This document shows, piece after piece, positions 1 through 8,068 of a DNA stretch of 64,000 bases. The notes under the pieces are model-generated. The model ran no database searches. It had not been told where the DNA came from and was given only the letters and a program-made list of their open reading frames with translations. The stretch comes from Citreicoccus inhibens (GTDB taxonomy: Bacteria; Myxococcota; Myxococcia; Myxococcales; Myxococcaceae). The position numbers and the translations under genes were made by a program. The stretch spans positions 372,001 to 436,000 of the forward strand of contig NZ_JAHNZT010000004.1 of NCBI RefSeq assembly GCF_019039035.1, given 5' to 3'. How positions within the stretch are numbered: position 1 is the first letter of the stretch; each line of letters starts with the position of its first letter.

Positions 1-342
1 ATTGGCCGCCAGTTCCCACTCCCCCACGGGGCGCTCCAGCCGCGTCAGCAACAACCCCGAGGCCCCCGCGGAGCGATCCGCGAGCACCGCCGCGTGCTCC
101 AGCGAGACGCGCCGCGAGCGGGCCCGCACGACCCAGGCCCACAGCCCCACCGCCACGAGCGGGAGCGCCGCCCACACGGGCGCACGGGGAAACCCCAAGC
201 GGACGAGCACGCACGCGGTGGCCACGGCCCACGCGGGGGCCACGCCGTGCTCCAGCCAGACCTCCACGTTGAGGCGCCGCCGCACGCGCCGCACGGGCGC
301 GAGGACCAAAGCTTGGAGTCGACGTTCTTCGCTGGCCGCCAT
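1..342 (-). CDS. N-terminal fragment of an unrecognised membrane protein (cut by window edge)
   Basis: An open frame of 114 codons begins with ATG at 342 and runs off the left edge without a stop. The peptide starts MAASEERRLQAL, has a basic stretch (VRRVRRRL), and then two hydrophobic segments at about residues 37-55 and 58-76 split by a short charged turn. This suggests a cytoplasmic N-terminus followed by two transmembrane helices. The arrangement recalls the start of large DUF4175-like membrane proteins, but that is only a resemblance. It is divergent from the aldo/keto reductase, with about 148 bp between the starts. The function is unknown. Confidence 0.6.
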   Translation of the reverse strand, partial: MAASEERRLQALVLAPVRRVRRRLNVEVWLEHGVAPAWAVATACVLVRLGFPRAPVWAALPLVAVGLWAWVVRARSRRVSLEHAAVLADRSAGASGLLLTRLERPVGEWELAAN

Positions 343-490
343 GTGTGGGCCAGCAGTGTCGGACACTCGGCCCATGCGCGACAAGCGAGGGGAGGGGGAC
401 GGTCCAAGGCGGCCCTGGAGCGGTCGCCCGCGGTGACGAGCGGTCCGTCTGACCCGTGCGTCTTCCCGCGCGCATCGCTAACGTGCCCCC

Positions 491-1465
491 ATGAACTTCC
501 GCCACCTTGGACGCAGTGGGCTCGTCGTCAGCGAGATCTCCTTCGGCAACTGGTTGACCCATGGGAATCAGGTCGAGGAGGAGGCGGCCCTCGCGTGCGT
601 GCGCGCGGCCCTCGAAGTGGGGATCACCACCTTCGACACCGCGGACGTGTACGCGGAAACGAAGGCGGAGGCGGTGCTCGGCCGCGCGCTCAAGGGCGAG
701 CGCCGCGCCGGCTACGAGCTGTTCACCAAGGTGTTCTGGCCCACGGGCCCGGGGCGGAATGACCGGGGCCTGTCCCGCAAGCACGTCCTCGAGTCCATCG
801 ATGGGTCGCTGCGCCGGCTGCAGACGGACTACGTGGACCTCTATCAGGCCCACCGCTACGACCCGAGCACACCGCTGGAGGAGACCATGCTCGCGTTCGC
901 GGACATCGTGCGCCAGGGCAAGGCGCTGTACATCGGCGTCTCGGAGTGGTCCGCGGAGCAGATCCACGCGGGCGCGAAGCTGGCTCGCGAGCTGCGCATC
1001 CCCTTCATCTCCAACCAGCCGCAGTACTCCATGCTCTGGCGCGTCATCGAGTCGCAGGTCATCCCTGTCTCGGACGCGGAGGGGATGGGGCAGATTGTCT
1101 GGTCCCCGCTCGCGCAGGGCGTGCTCACGGGCAAGTACCGCCCAGGCCAGCCTCCGCCCGCGGGCAGCCGCGCGCGCGACTCGAGGGGGGCGGGCTTCAT
1201 CAAGGATTTCCTCACGGACGACGTGCTCACCCGCGTGCAGCAGCTCCAACCCATCGCGAAGGACGCGGGCCTCACCATGGCGCAGCTCGCGGTCGCGTGG
1301 GTGCTCCAGAACCCGAGCGTGAGCTCGGCCATCATCGGCGCCTCGCGCCCCGAGCAGGTCCACGACAACGTGAAGGCCAGCGGCGTGAAGCTGGACGCGG
1401 AGCTGCGCCAGCGCATCGACGCGGTGCTCGGCCCCGCCATCGTGCGCACCGCCCCCGCGCAGTAA
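491..1465 (+). CDS. Aldo/keto reductase
   Basis: A 324-residue NAD(P)H-dependent oxidoreductase of the aldo/keto reductase superfamily, closest in style to the potassium-channel beta-subunit/YghZ group. It should reduce aldehydes or ketones in the cytoplasm. The TIM-barrel tetrad is visible as Asp49 and Tyr54 (FDTADVY), Lys80 (LFTKVFW) and His121 (YQAHRYD). The cofactor-binding end contains SSAIIGASRPEQ near residue 285. Length is normal for the family. The ATG follows a short upstream region. The AraC-type gene starts 11 bp after its stop, so the two are probably co-transcribed. The substrate cannot be told from sequence. Confidence 0.93.
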   Translation: MNFRHLGRSGLVVSEISFGNWLTHGNQVEEEAALACVRAALEVGITTFDTADVYAETKAEAVLGRALKGERRAGYELFTKVFWPTGPGRNDRGLSRKHVLESIDGSLRRLQTDYVDLYQAHRYDPSTPLEETMLAFADIVRQGKALYIGVSEWSAEQIHAGAKLARELRIPFISNQPQYSMLWRVIESQVIPVSDAEGMGQIVWSPLAQGVLTGKYRPGQPPPAGSRARDSRGAGFIKDFLTDDVLTRVQQLQPIAKDAGLTMAQLAVAWVLQNPSVSSAIIGASRPEQVHDNVKASGVKLDAELRQRIDAVLGPAIVRTAPAQ

Positions 1466-1476
1466 CCCTCGGCGCC

Positions 1477-2301
1477 ATGCTGCTCGCCCACGCCTCGCCT
1501 TCTGAGTCCCGCGCGGGGCCCGGGAACCTGCCCCTGGTGCTCTGGCCCGCCGCGCTCACGATGTGGGGGCCGGGCGAGCAGTCGCGAGCGCACGCGCACC
1601 ACGCGCTGCACCTGGCGCTGTGTCGCCAGGGCACGCTCGCGCTCCAGCAAGAGGGCGCGGCCACGTCCGAGCACGTGGCCGCGGTGCTCGTGGGGCCAGA
1701 CGTGACGCACGCGCTCGACGCCCGCGGCAGCGAGCTGCTCCTCTTCTTCGTGGAGCCCGAGAGCCAGGATGGCGAGCGACTCCTCGGCGCGCTCGCCGGT
1801 CAGCCCGTGCGCACCTTCGATGCGGCCCAGCGCGATGCCTTGCTCGGTGAGCTGGCCGCGCCAGGGCCGCTCGCTCCGGAGGCCGTGTCTCGCTGGATGC
1901 GCGCGACGGTGGACGCGCTCGCGGCGCAACCCCACGCAGCCCCCCGGCGCATGCACCCGCGGGTGCGCCGCCTGCTGCGCGCCCTGCGCCGAGAGCCCCC
2001 GCCCGAGGACACCTCGCTGGAGGCGCTCGCCCGCATCGCGGGCCTGTCCCCGGGGCGTCTGATGCACGCCTTCACCGAGTCCGTGGGCGTCCCGCCCCGG
2101 CCCTACCTGCTGTGGCTCCGGCTCCAGCGCGCGGCGGGCGCCATCGCCGCGGGCCTGCCGCCTGGCGTCGCGGCGCACGCGGCGGGGTTCTCGGACGCGG
2201 CCCACCTGACGCGCACCTTCCAGCGCATGTATGGAGCCCCGCCCTCGGTGCTCCGCGAGCGCAGTCCCCACGTCCAGGCCCAGGCCCTGCCCGACCCCTG
2301 A
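1477..2301 (+). CDS. AraC-family transcriptional regulator
   Basis: 274 residues. The N-terminal 130 or so look like a cupin-type ligand-sensing region (HAHHALHLALCRQG, typical of the AraC sensor barrel). The C-terminal 100 carry the two helix-turn-helix motifs of the AraC DNA-binding domain: EALARIAGLSPGRLMHAF, then VAAHAAGFSDAAHLTRTFQR with GAPPSVLRE at the end. The frame is open further upstream inside the reductase gene, but ATG 1477 lies just after the reductase stop and begins a normal-length protein. It probably regulates the adjoining aldo/keto reductase or itself. The ligand is unknown. Confidence 0.88.
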   Translation: MLLAHASPSESRAGPGNLPLVLWPAALTMWGPGEQSRAHAHHALHLALCRQGTLALQQEGAATSEHVAAVLVGPDVTHALDARGSELLLFFVEPESQDGERLLGALAGQPVRTFDAAQRDALLGELAAPGPLAPEAVSRWMRATVDALAAQPHAAPRRMHPRVRRLLRALRREPPPEDTSLEALARIAGLSPGRLMHAFTESVGVPPRPYLLWLRLQRAAGAIAAGLPPGVAAHAAGFSDAAHLTRTFQRMYGAPPSVLRERSPHVQAQALPDP

Positions 2302-2481
2302 CGTTCCGCCCCACCCTGCACTCCAGGCATGCCCTGGCGTGGTCCATCCGACATCCGCCTCCCCGCCCGCTCCAAGGCGCTGAAGGACCCGCTCCCTCAG
2401 CGCCGTTCCATTTGACTTTTGGTCTCTCAGGAACAAGAGATTCGCGCGCGCGTTGGCAACCCCACCCACACACAGGCCTCC

Positions 2482-3195
2482 ATGACGTCCCTCTTCATCC
2501 TGGCCCAGGCGGGCCAACCCCAAGTCGGCTGGCTCAGCGGCAAGTTGCTCGGCGTCACCCTCACCAGCGCCGAATGGGTCCTCTGGCTGCTCGTCGTCCT
2601 GTCAGTGATGTCCATCGCGGTGATGCTGGAGCGCGCGGTCTTCTTCTCGCGGCACCGGCTGCCCAACTCGGAGGAGCTGGCCCTGCGGCTGGCGCGCGGC
2701 GAGTTCGAGGCCGTGCGCACCGCCATCGCGGGCAGGAGCGGCATGGAGGCCGCCGTCATCCGCGAGGGCCTCGCCTCCTCGGACCGCGGCGCGGACACCG
2801 TGGAGCAGGTCATCGCGTCCACCGTGGCGCGCGAGCGGCCCCAGTACGAGCGCTTCCTGTCGCTCCTGGGCACGCTGGGCAACAACGCGCCGTTCATCGG
2901 CCTCTTCGGCACGGTGCTCGGCATCATCAAGGCCTTCCACGACCTGGGATCCATCAACGTGAAGGGCGCCGCCATCCAGCAGACCGTGATGGCCGGCATC
3001 TCCGAGGCGCTCGTCGCCACGGCCGTGGGCCTCGCGGTGGCCATCCCCGCGGTGGTGGCCTTCAACATCTTCAACCGTCAGCTCAAGACGCTCACCAGCC
3101 GCACCAACGCCCTGGGCCACGCGCTCGTCGGGGCCCTGCGCGCCGAGGGAGGCAAGTCCGCCTCCGCGAACGCCCGCGCCGCGGAAGGTCGGTAG
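2482..3195 (+). CDS. exbB: ExbB/TolQ/MotA-type proton channel protein
   Basis: 237 residues of the MotA/TolQ/ExbB family, an inner-membrane channel subunit that uses the proton gradient to drive TonB or TolA. There is a transmembrane segment at about residues 27-47 (WVLWLLVVLSVMSIAVML). The conserved family core follows in the C-terminal half: LGTLGNNAPFIGLFGTVLGI, then ISEALVATAVGLAVAIPAV. ATG 2482 was chosen over an in-frame TTG at 2419 because it gives the family's normal N-terminus. It is the first gene of a three-gene run with exbD (3 bp gap) and tonB (10 bp gap). Confidence 0.92.
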   Translation: MTSLFILAQAGQPQVGWLSGKLLGVTLTSAEWVLWLLVVLSVMSIAVMLERAVFFSRHRLPNSEELALRLARGEFEAVRTAIAGRSGMEAAVIREGLASSDRGADTVEQVIASTVARERPQYERFLSLLGTLGNNAPFIGLFGTVLGIIKAFHDLGSINVKGAAIQQTVMAGISEALVATAVGLAVAIPAVVAFNIFNRQLKTLTSRTNALGHALVGALRAEGGKSASANARAAEGR

Positions 3196-3198
3196 CCC

Positions 3199-3639
3199 AT
3201 GGCCGGCGGCGCGTCTGACAACGACGAGGAGATCACAGGCATCAACGTCACCCCGCTGGTGGACGTGGTGCTCGTGCTGCTCATCATCTTCATGGTGACC
3301 GCCAACTTCATCGTCCGCGAGACGGTGGAGGTGGACCTGCCCCGCGCGGCCAACGGCGGCGAGACGGTGCAGGGCCTGGTCAACGTGGTGCTCGACAAGG
3401 ACGGGAAGTTCTTCTTCGACGGCGCCGAGGTGAGCGAGGCGGACCTGTCTCGCAAGGTGGCCGAGGCGGTGGCCAAGGACAAGGAGACGCGCGCCATCAT
3501 CAGCGCGGATCAGTCCATCCCGTACGGCCGGGTGATGCGGCTCATCGACGTGGTGAAGGGCCAGGGCATCGCCAAGTTCGCGCTCAACATCGAGAAGGAC
3601 GTGGCCCCCGTCCCCGCGGCCACGCCCGCCACGCCCTGA
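3199..3639 (+). CDS. exbD: ExbD/TolR biopolymer transport protein
   Basis: 146 residues. There is a short cytoplasmic N-terminus, one transmembrane helix (about residues 20-40, VDVVLVLLIIFMVTANFIV) and a periplasmic domain. The helix contains the conserved proton-path Asp (Asp22, in NVTPLVDVV) that ExbD/TolR proteins need for energy transduction. It is the partner of the upstream ExbB-like protein and lies 10 bp before the TonB-like gene, so the three form one energiser complex. The C-terminus is a short Pro/Ala tail (VAPVPAATPATP). Confidence 0.93.
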   Translation: MAGGASDNDEEITGINVTPLVDVVLVLLIIFMVTANFIVRETVEVDLPRAANGGETVQGLVNVVLDKDGKFFFDGAEVSEADLSRKVAEAVAKDKETRAIISADQSIPYGRVMRLIDVVKGQGIAKFALNIEKDVAPVPAATPATP

Positions 3640-3649
3640 GGCGCTCTCC

Positions 3650-4435
3650 ATGAGTCAGGCGGTCCTCGACGCTCCTCTGCATCCCCGCGATCGCTCCACG
3701 CGCGGGGTCCTCGCGTTCCTGCTCCTCTCGCTCGCGCTGCATGGCGTGGGCTTCTGGTGGCTCGGGAACGTGGCGGACCGGCCTCGGCCCGAGGTCGTGC
3801 GCCCCGTGGAGCTGGTCATGGTGGAGGTGAACAAGCCTCCCCCGCCGCCGCCCGAGGAGAAGAAGGAGGAGCCCAAGCCACCACCGCCCAAGGTGAGGCC
3901 GGTGAAGCCGCCGCCCGTGAAGGTAGCCGAGGCCCCCAAGCCTCCACCGCCGTCGCAGGCCCCGCCGCCGCCCAACGACACGCCCCCGCCGCCGCAGGCC
4001 AAGCCGCCGCCCTTGGTGGTGGGCATGACGCTGTCGTCCACCACCAGCGCGGGCTCCTTCGCCGCGCCCGTGGGCAACACCACCTACGGCAAGGTGGATG
4101 CGAAGGCGAAGAACCCCCAGGACGTGAAGGCGTACTCCGCCCCGAAGTACACGCCCATCTATCAGGTGGACTCCGAGCCCACGGTCTCCTCCGCGGTGAA
4201 GATTCCCTATCCCCCCGAGGCGCGCAGCGCGGGCATCGAGGGGACCGTGGTGCTGTCCATCACCGTCGACACCGAGGGCAAGGTCGTGGCCGCCAAGGTG
4301 GTGTCCGGCCCTGGCTATGGCCTCAACGAGGCGGCGCGCGACGCCGTCCTCCGCTTCCGCTTCAAGCCCGCCATCAAGAATGGCGAGGCGGTCTCCACGG
4401 AGCTGAAGTACGCGTACACGTTCCTGCTGGAGTGA
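3650..4435 (+). CDS. tonB: TonB-family energy transducer
   Basis: 261 residues. A short cytoplasmic N-terminus is followed by a transmembrane anchor (about residues 20-41), then a long proline- and lysine-rich periplasmic spacer (about 60-125, with many PPPP and KPPP blocks), then a C-terminal TonB domain (about 170-261). The last domain contains the typical IPYPPEARSAGIEGTVVLS and AARDAVLRFRFKPA segments. It carries inner-membrane energy to TonB-dependent outer-membrane receptors. No receptor gene lies next to it, so it may serve receptors elsewhere. It is the last gene of the exbB-exbD-tonB run and converges on the MarR gene. Confidence 0.93.
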   Translation: MSQAVLDAPLHPRDRSTRGVLAFLLLSLALHGVGFWWLGNVADRPRPEVVRPVELVMVEVNKPPPPPPEEKKEEPKPPPPKVRPVKPPPVKVAEAPKPPPPSQAPPPPNDTPPPPQAKPPPLVVGMTLSSTTSAGSFAAPVGNTTYGKVDAKAKNPQDVKAYSAPKYTPIYQVDSEPTVSSAVKIPYPPEARSAGIEGTVVLSITVDTEGKVVAAKVVSGPGYGLNEAARDAVLRFRFKPAIKNGEAVSTELKYAYTFLLE

Positions 4436-4436
4436 G

Positions 4437-4457
4437 CGCGCCCCGCGTGAGGGCGCG
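4437..4457. terminator. GC-rich hairpin between convergent tonB and marR-type genes
   Basis: A perfect 7-bp stem, CGCGCCC (4437-4443) paired with GGGCGCG (4451-4457), with a 7-base loop, fills most of the 27-bp gap between two convergent genes. There is no T-tract on either strand. It may end or stabilise both transcripts, but it is not a classical intrinsic terminator. Confidence 0.4.
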
Positions 4458-4462
4458 GAGGG

Positions 4463-4966
4463 CTAACGCTCTCGCGCCCGGCGCATGATGTCGCGCAGGG
4501 ACTTCAGGTCCCCTTCCGGCATGTTCGCGATGACGGCGGGCGGCTCGGCCAGCCGCTCGAGCAGCCGCTCCCGCAGCGCCGCGCCCGCCTCCGTCAGCAC
4601 CAGCATCTTCACGCGACGGTCGTGCTCGCTGCTGCGGCGCTCCACCAGCCCGCGGACCTCCATCCGGTCCACCAGCCCCGTCACGTTCGAGGCGTCACAC
4701 GACAGGTAGGTCGCCAGCGTGCTCATGGCCAGCGGGCCTTCGCCCAACTGCCGCACCACGTGCGCCTGCACCGGCGAGAGCTCGAACTCCGCGGCCAGCG
4801 CCGGGAAGTTCCGCATGTGCGCGTGCATCACCTCGAAGAGCAGCGCCCACGCCTCATGCGCCAAGTCCTGCCCCAGAGCATCCACCGAAGGACCCACGCC
4901 CGAGCGGCGTCGGACCTCCGCCGGCTTCCCCCCTCGCTCCATCTGTCCCTCACTCGTCCCGCTCAT
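4463..4966 (-). CDS. MarR-family transcriptional regulator
   Basis: 167 residues. It is a winged helix-turn-helix of the MarR family: MSTLATYLSCDASNVTGLVD forms the DNA-reading helices and VERRSSEHDRRVKMLVLTEAG is the conserved wing with the DRR motif. The N-terminal 25 residues are low-complexity and the true start could be an internal Met9. It is transcribed away from the TolC-type gene, with a 314-bp AT-rich spacer between them. This suggests it represses itself and the efflux gene, releasing on binding an aromatic or drug ligand, as is common for MarR/efflux pairs. That regulatory link is inferred. Confidence 0.88.
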   Translation of the reverse strand: MSGTSEGQMERGGKPAEVRRRSGVGPSVDALGQDLAHEAWALLFEVMHAHMRNFPALAAEFELSPVQAHVVRQLGEGPLAMSTLATYLSCDASNVTGLVDRMEVRGLVERRSSEHDRRVKMLVLTEAGAALRERLLERLAEPPAVIANMPEGDLKSLRDIMRRARER

Positions 4967-4978
4967 GATTTTCCTATG

Positions 4979-5000
4979 TTAATTCACTCGAATCACCTAA
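4979..5000. promoter_or_regulatory. Candidate MarR operator (imperfect palindrome)
   Basis: A 22-bp imperfect palindrome centred on TCGA, with TTA and TAA at the ends. It lies 12 bp upstream of the MarR start and overlaps the region where its own -10 element would sit (TAACAT, with TTGTTT 17 bp upstream, on the minus strand). MarR proteins bind such palindromes. Only position and symmetry support this. Confidence 0.35.
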
Positions 5001-5004
5001 ACAA

Positions 5005-5034
5005 TTGACAACATCAACCTTTGATGGATACTAC
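5005..5034 (+). promoter_or_regulatory. Candidate sigma-70-type promoter for the tolC-type gene
   Basis: TTGACA at 5005-5010 and TACTAC at 5029-5034 are separated by 18 bp, in the only clearly AT-rich stretch of this part of the window. It points toward the TolC-type gene about 240 bp downstream. The rest of the spacer (5041-5262) is GC-rich and holds no convincing gene. A leader of this length is unusual, so other start sites are possible. Confidence 0.4.
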
Positions 5035-5280
5035 ATTCCGGAAATTCCACCATTGAACGGCCGGCTCCGCTAAATGGGGGGCCGGACAACTCGAAGGGGA
5101 CCTCGCGGGCGGTGCAGCCTGGAGGGCGTCCCGCTCCGGGGGGTTCACCGGTTCGTGTCGTCTTCCGCCTGCTTTTCTGGTGCTCGCCAGGACGCTGGTG
5201 GCTAGAGGTTCCCCAGGATTTGTCCACCGTGACGAGTCCGGCCCGCGATCGAGCGGGCCTGTCGAGGAGGTAGAGGCGGT

Positions 5281-6657
5281 ATGAGTTCCCTTCTGGCGCT
5301 GACCCTGTCGGCCACCCTGGCCGCGGCGCCCGTACTGACACTGGACGAGGCCTTGGAATCGGCCCGCCAGCAGAACCTGGATTTGAAGATCGCGCAGGCC
5401 CGCCTGGATCAGGCGGAGACGGCGACGCGCAAGGCCTGGGCGGGCTACCTGCCCACGTTGACCGCCGGCGCGGCGCTCACCCGCAACTCGGACTCGGCGC
5501 AGATTCCGCCCGGGCTCCTGGCCCCGGTGCCCATCACGCTCCAGCCGCTGTGGCTGCGCAGCGCCCGCGTGGAGGCGAAGCAGGCCGTCATCGCGCCGCA
5601 GCTCTTCGCGGCCATCTCGGCGTCGTACAAGGCCGTGAAGCTGGCGGAGCTGAACACGGAGACCGCGCGCCGCGAGATCCTCTTCGGCGTGGCGCAGGCG
5701 TACTACGGCGCCGCCGCGCAGCAGGAGGCCCTCAAGGCCCAGGAGCGGCTGCTGGAGCTGAACCAGGCGCGTGAGAAGGACACCCAGGCGCGCTTCGACG
5801 CGGGCACCGTCACGCGGGTGGCGCTGCTGCGCGCCCAGTTGGACCGCACGCGCGCCGAGCAGGACCTGGTGCGCGCGCGCAACGCCCTGGCCAGCCTGAA
5901 GCTGGCGCTCGGCACGCTCATCCAGCGCGAGCCGGACTTCGATCTCGCCGCCCCGCCGGAGCCGCAGGTCGCCGCCAAGCAGTCCTCCGACGCGCTGGTG
6001 AACGAGGCCCTCGAGCACCGCACCGAGGTCGCGGCCGCGGCCACGGGCGTCAGCCTCGCCCGCACGAACAAGACGGGCGTCCTCCTCAGCTACCTGCCCA
6101 ACCTGGGCCTGAGCGGCACGTACAACATCAGCAACGCGGCGGCCTTCACGGGCAAGAACGACTCGTGGGCCATCACCCTGGGCCTGAGCTGGACGCTGTT
6201 CGACGGCGGCCTGCGCGAGGCGAACCTCACCGAGGCCTCCGCCAAGGTCGTCGAGGCCACCCAGTCCCAGCGCCTGGCCGAGTCTCGCGTGCGCGAGGAA
6301 GTGCGCCGCTCGCAGCTCGACCTGGAGAACGCCCTGGCCAACCGCGCCAAGGCCGAGGAGTCGCTGTCGCTGGCGCGTGAGTCGTCTCGCCTGACGGACG
6401 TCAGCTTCAAGGCGGGCGTCGCCACGTACCTGGAGGTCGCGGACTCCAACACTGCGCTCACCGGCGCGGAGGTCGGCTTCGTATCCGAGCGCCTCCAGGC
6501 CTCGCTGGCCGCGCTGCGCCTGCTCAAGGCCGTGGGCTCGTTCGAGTCCGGCACGACGCGCAAGGACGCCGCCGCCCTCGACCAGCCGCAGGCGCCCGCT
6601 GGACAGCCGCAGGCGCCCGCTGGGCAGCCCGCTCCGACTCCGGCGCCGCAGCCGTAG
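5281..6657 (+). CDS. TolC-type outer-membrane efflux protein
   Basis: 458 residues of the outer-membrane efflux protein family, which forms the trimeric exit duct of tripartite pumps or type I secretion. A signal peptide is visible (MSSLLALTLSATLAAAPVL, cleavage near residue 17). Two repeats of long alpha-helical hairpins follow, with family-style segments such as LDEALESARQQNLDLKIAQA and, in the second half, FKAGVATYLEVADSNTAL. The C-terminus ends in a short Gln/Pro/Ala repeat (QPQAPAG twice). A purine-rich ribosome site (GAGGAGG) precedes the ATG. No pump or adaptor gene lies beside it, so its inner-membrane partner is elsewhere. Confidence 0.92.
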   Translation: MSSLLALTLSATLAAAPVLTLDEALESARQQNLDLKIAQARLDQAETATRKAWAGYLPTLTAGAALTRNSDSAQIPPGLLAPVPITLQPLWLRSARVEAKQAVIAPQLFAAISASYKAVKLAELNTETARREILFGVAQAYYGAAAQQEALKAQERLLELNQAREKDTQARFDAGTVTRVALLRAQLDRTRAEQDLVRARNALASLKLALGTLIQREPDFDLAAPPEPQVAAKQSSDALVNEALEHRTEVAAAATGVSLARTNKTGVLLSYLPNLGLSGTYNISNAAAFTGKNDSWAITLGLSWTLFDGGLREANLTEASAKVVEATQSQRLAESRVREEVRRSQLDLENALANRAKAEESLSLARESSRLTDVSFKAGVATYLEVADSNTALTGAEVGFVSERLQASLAALRLLKAVGSFESGTTRKDAAALDQPQAPAGQPQAPAGQPAPTPAPQP

Positions 6658-6667
6658 TCGCAGGCAC

Positions 6668-6695
6668 GCCCGGCGCCGCCTTCTGGGCGCCGGGT
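6668..6695 (+). terminator. Probable terminator after the tolC-type gene
   Basis: GCCCGGCGCC (6668-6677) pairs with GGCGCCGGGT (6686-6695), nine Watson-Crick pairs plus one G-T, with an 8-base loop. It starts 10 bp after the stop codon and is followed by TTCCCT. The stem is strong and the T-tract weak. Confidence 0.55.
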
Positions 6696-6790
6696 TCCCT
6701 GCCCGCCCGCAGAACGGGAGCCCCGGGCTTGTAGCCGCCCAGGGGCGACCCCACCCTCGTGAGGAACCCCGCTTCCACGAGGAGGTCGTC

Positions 6791-7000
6791 ATGGCGGATG
6801 CACAGTGGGGCAACTGCAAGGGCTGCCGGTTCTTCGCCAGCACCAGCGCGAGTCCGGAGGACCGCGAGGTCCACAACTGCAACCACCCGAAGCTGCGCCC
6901 CTTCGAGCTGGAGGTATCCGGGGCCAGTGGTTGCAACGTCTACGAGGCCCGCACGAGCCCCAAGGACACCTACGAGGAGCCCGCTCCGTCCGTGCAGTAG
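6791..7000 (+). CDS. Small four-cysteine protein, unknown function
   Basis: 69 residues with Cys9 and Cys12 (CKGC), then His28, Cys30 and His32 (HNCNH), then Cys48. The spacing looks like a small metal-binding fold, zinc or iron-sulphur. There is no signal peptide or membrane segment, so it is cytoplasmic. A strong GAGGAGG lies 8 bp before the ATG, which supports translation. It sits between the TolC terminator and a convergent Rieske gene, so it is probably a single-gene transcript. The family is not recognised and metal binding is inferred from residue pattern only. Confidence 0.75.
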   Translation: MADAQWGNCKGCRFFASTSASPEDREVHNCNHPKLRPFELEVSGASGCNVYEARTSPKDTYEEPAPSVQ

Positions 7001-7024
7001 GCCACGGGAGGATGGCGTGCTCCC

Positions 7025-8068
7025 TCACGCCCCAGAGGCCTCGCGCGCCAACGACAGCGGCGCGGCCTCTGGCTGAACCCCGTAGTAGATGCGCTCCATC
7101 AAGCGGCGCTGGTGGACCAGCGGCTTGTCGTAGCGGTCCAACCGCATGCCTTTGTGGCTGTAGGGCGTGTCCGCCACCATCGGGATGAAGCGCGCGTCGT
7201 CGCGAACCTCCCACCAGGTGAGCCCCAGGGCGGCCTTGGCCGCGAGCGGCAACAGCGGCCGCATCGCCCGGACGTCCGTGCGCAGGAACGAGAAGACGTG
7301 CAGGCGCGTGGTCGTCGCCGTCTCCGGCACGAAGAAGATGTGCGCCTGCGTGACGAAGGGCCGAGGCCGGCCCGCCGCGGTCACCCAGCGAATGGTGTAC
7401 ACGCTGCGCACCGGGTCGAAGCGCGTCACCCAGTCATTGTGGAACGTGTCCCCCGGCGCCACGCCCAGCAGCCGGATGATGGGCGCGGGCCGCTGCGGCG
7501 CGCGGTAGTGCACCTCCGTGCGGTCATCGAAGTTGTGCGCCTCGAACTCCACCGCGTCCGTGTGCGGACCGTCCCAGCCCAGCCGCGTGTGCACGAACGG
7601 CGTGTGCTCGTCCTCGCTGAAGTTGTCGAGCGACACGTGCAGCGGCGCGCGGAAGAGCGTGGAGAACGAGCCGCCGAACACGTAGTCCTCGGACTGCAGC
7701 TGAGGCAGCGCGGACAGCGGCGTGTCCTGCTGGGCCAGCCACAGGTAGCCCAGGTGCTCCACCACCTGGAAGCCGCGCGTGTCACAGTGGCGCAGGTCCG
7801 GCTGACTGGGATTGACCCCGTTGCCGCGCGAGTCGAAGCGCCAGCCGTGGTACGGGCACTCGAGCCGCCCGTCCTTCGTCACCCGCCCCCGAGACAAGGG
7901 CGCGAAGCGGTGCGGACACGCATCCAGCAGCGCCGCGGGACGCCCGGCCGCATCGCGGAACAGCGCATAGGCCCGGCCCGCCAGCTCCACGCGAACGGGC
8001 TTGCGGCCCAGCGCGCTCGCCGGCAGCACGGGGTGGAAGTGGCGGACGACGTCGGGGGTAGGCTCCAT
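7025..8068 (-). CDS. Rieske [2Fe-2S] non-heme iron oxygenase
   Basis: 347 residues of the Rieske oxygenase family, with a vanillate-demethylase/PaO-like layout. The N-terminal Rieske domain binds the [2Fe-2S] cluster through Cys51, His53, Cys71 and His74 (CPHRFAPLSRG and CPYHGWRF). The catalytic domain holds the mononuclear iron ligands His155 and His160 in NFSEDEHTPFVH. The protein should hydroxylate or demethylate an unknown, possibly aromatic, substrate using electrons from a separate reductase, and no reductase gene is near. It is a single gene converging on the small Cys protein with a 24-bp gap. Confidence 0.9.
   Translation of the reverse strand: MEPTPDVVRHFHPVLPASALGRKPVRVELAGRAYALFRDAAGRPAALLDACPHRFAPLSRGRVTKDGRLECPYHGWRFDSRGNGVNPSQPDLRHCDTRGFQVVEHLGYLWLAQQDTPLSALPQLQSEDYVFGGSFSTLFRAPLHVSLDNFSEDEHTPFVHTRLGWDGPHTDAVEFEAHNFDDRTEVHYRAPQRPAPIIRLLGVAPGDTFHNDWVTRFDPVRSVYTIRWVTAAGRPRPFVTQAHIFFVPETATTTRLHVFSFLRTDVRAMRPLLPLAAKAALGLTWWEVRDDARFIPMVADTPYSHKGMRLDRYDKPLVHQRRLMERIYYGVQPEAAPLSLAREASGA

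Noticed and set aside
2419-2481. TTG start extending the ExbB-like protein by 21 residues
   Set aside because: The added residues are unlike the family and there is no ribosome site; ATG 2482 gives the usual N-terminus.
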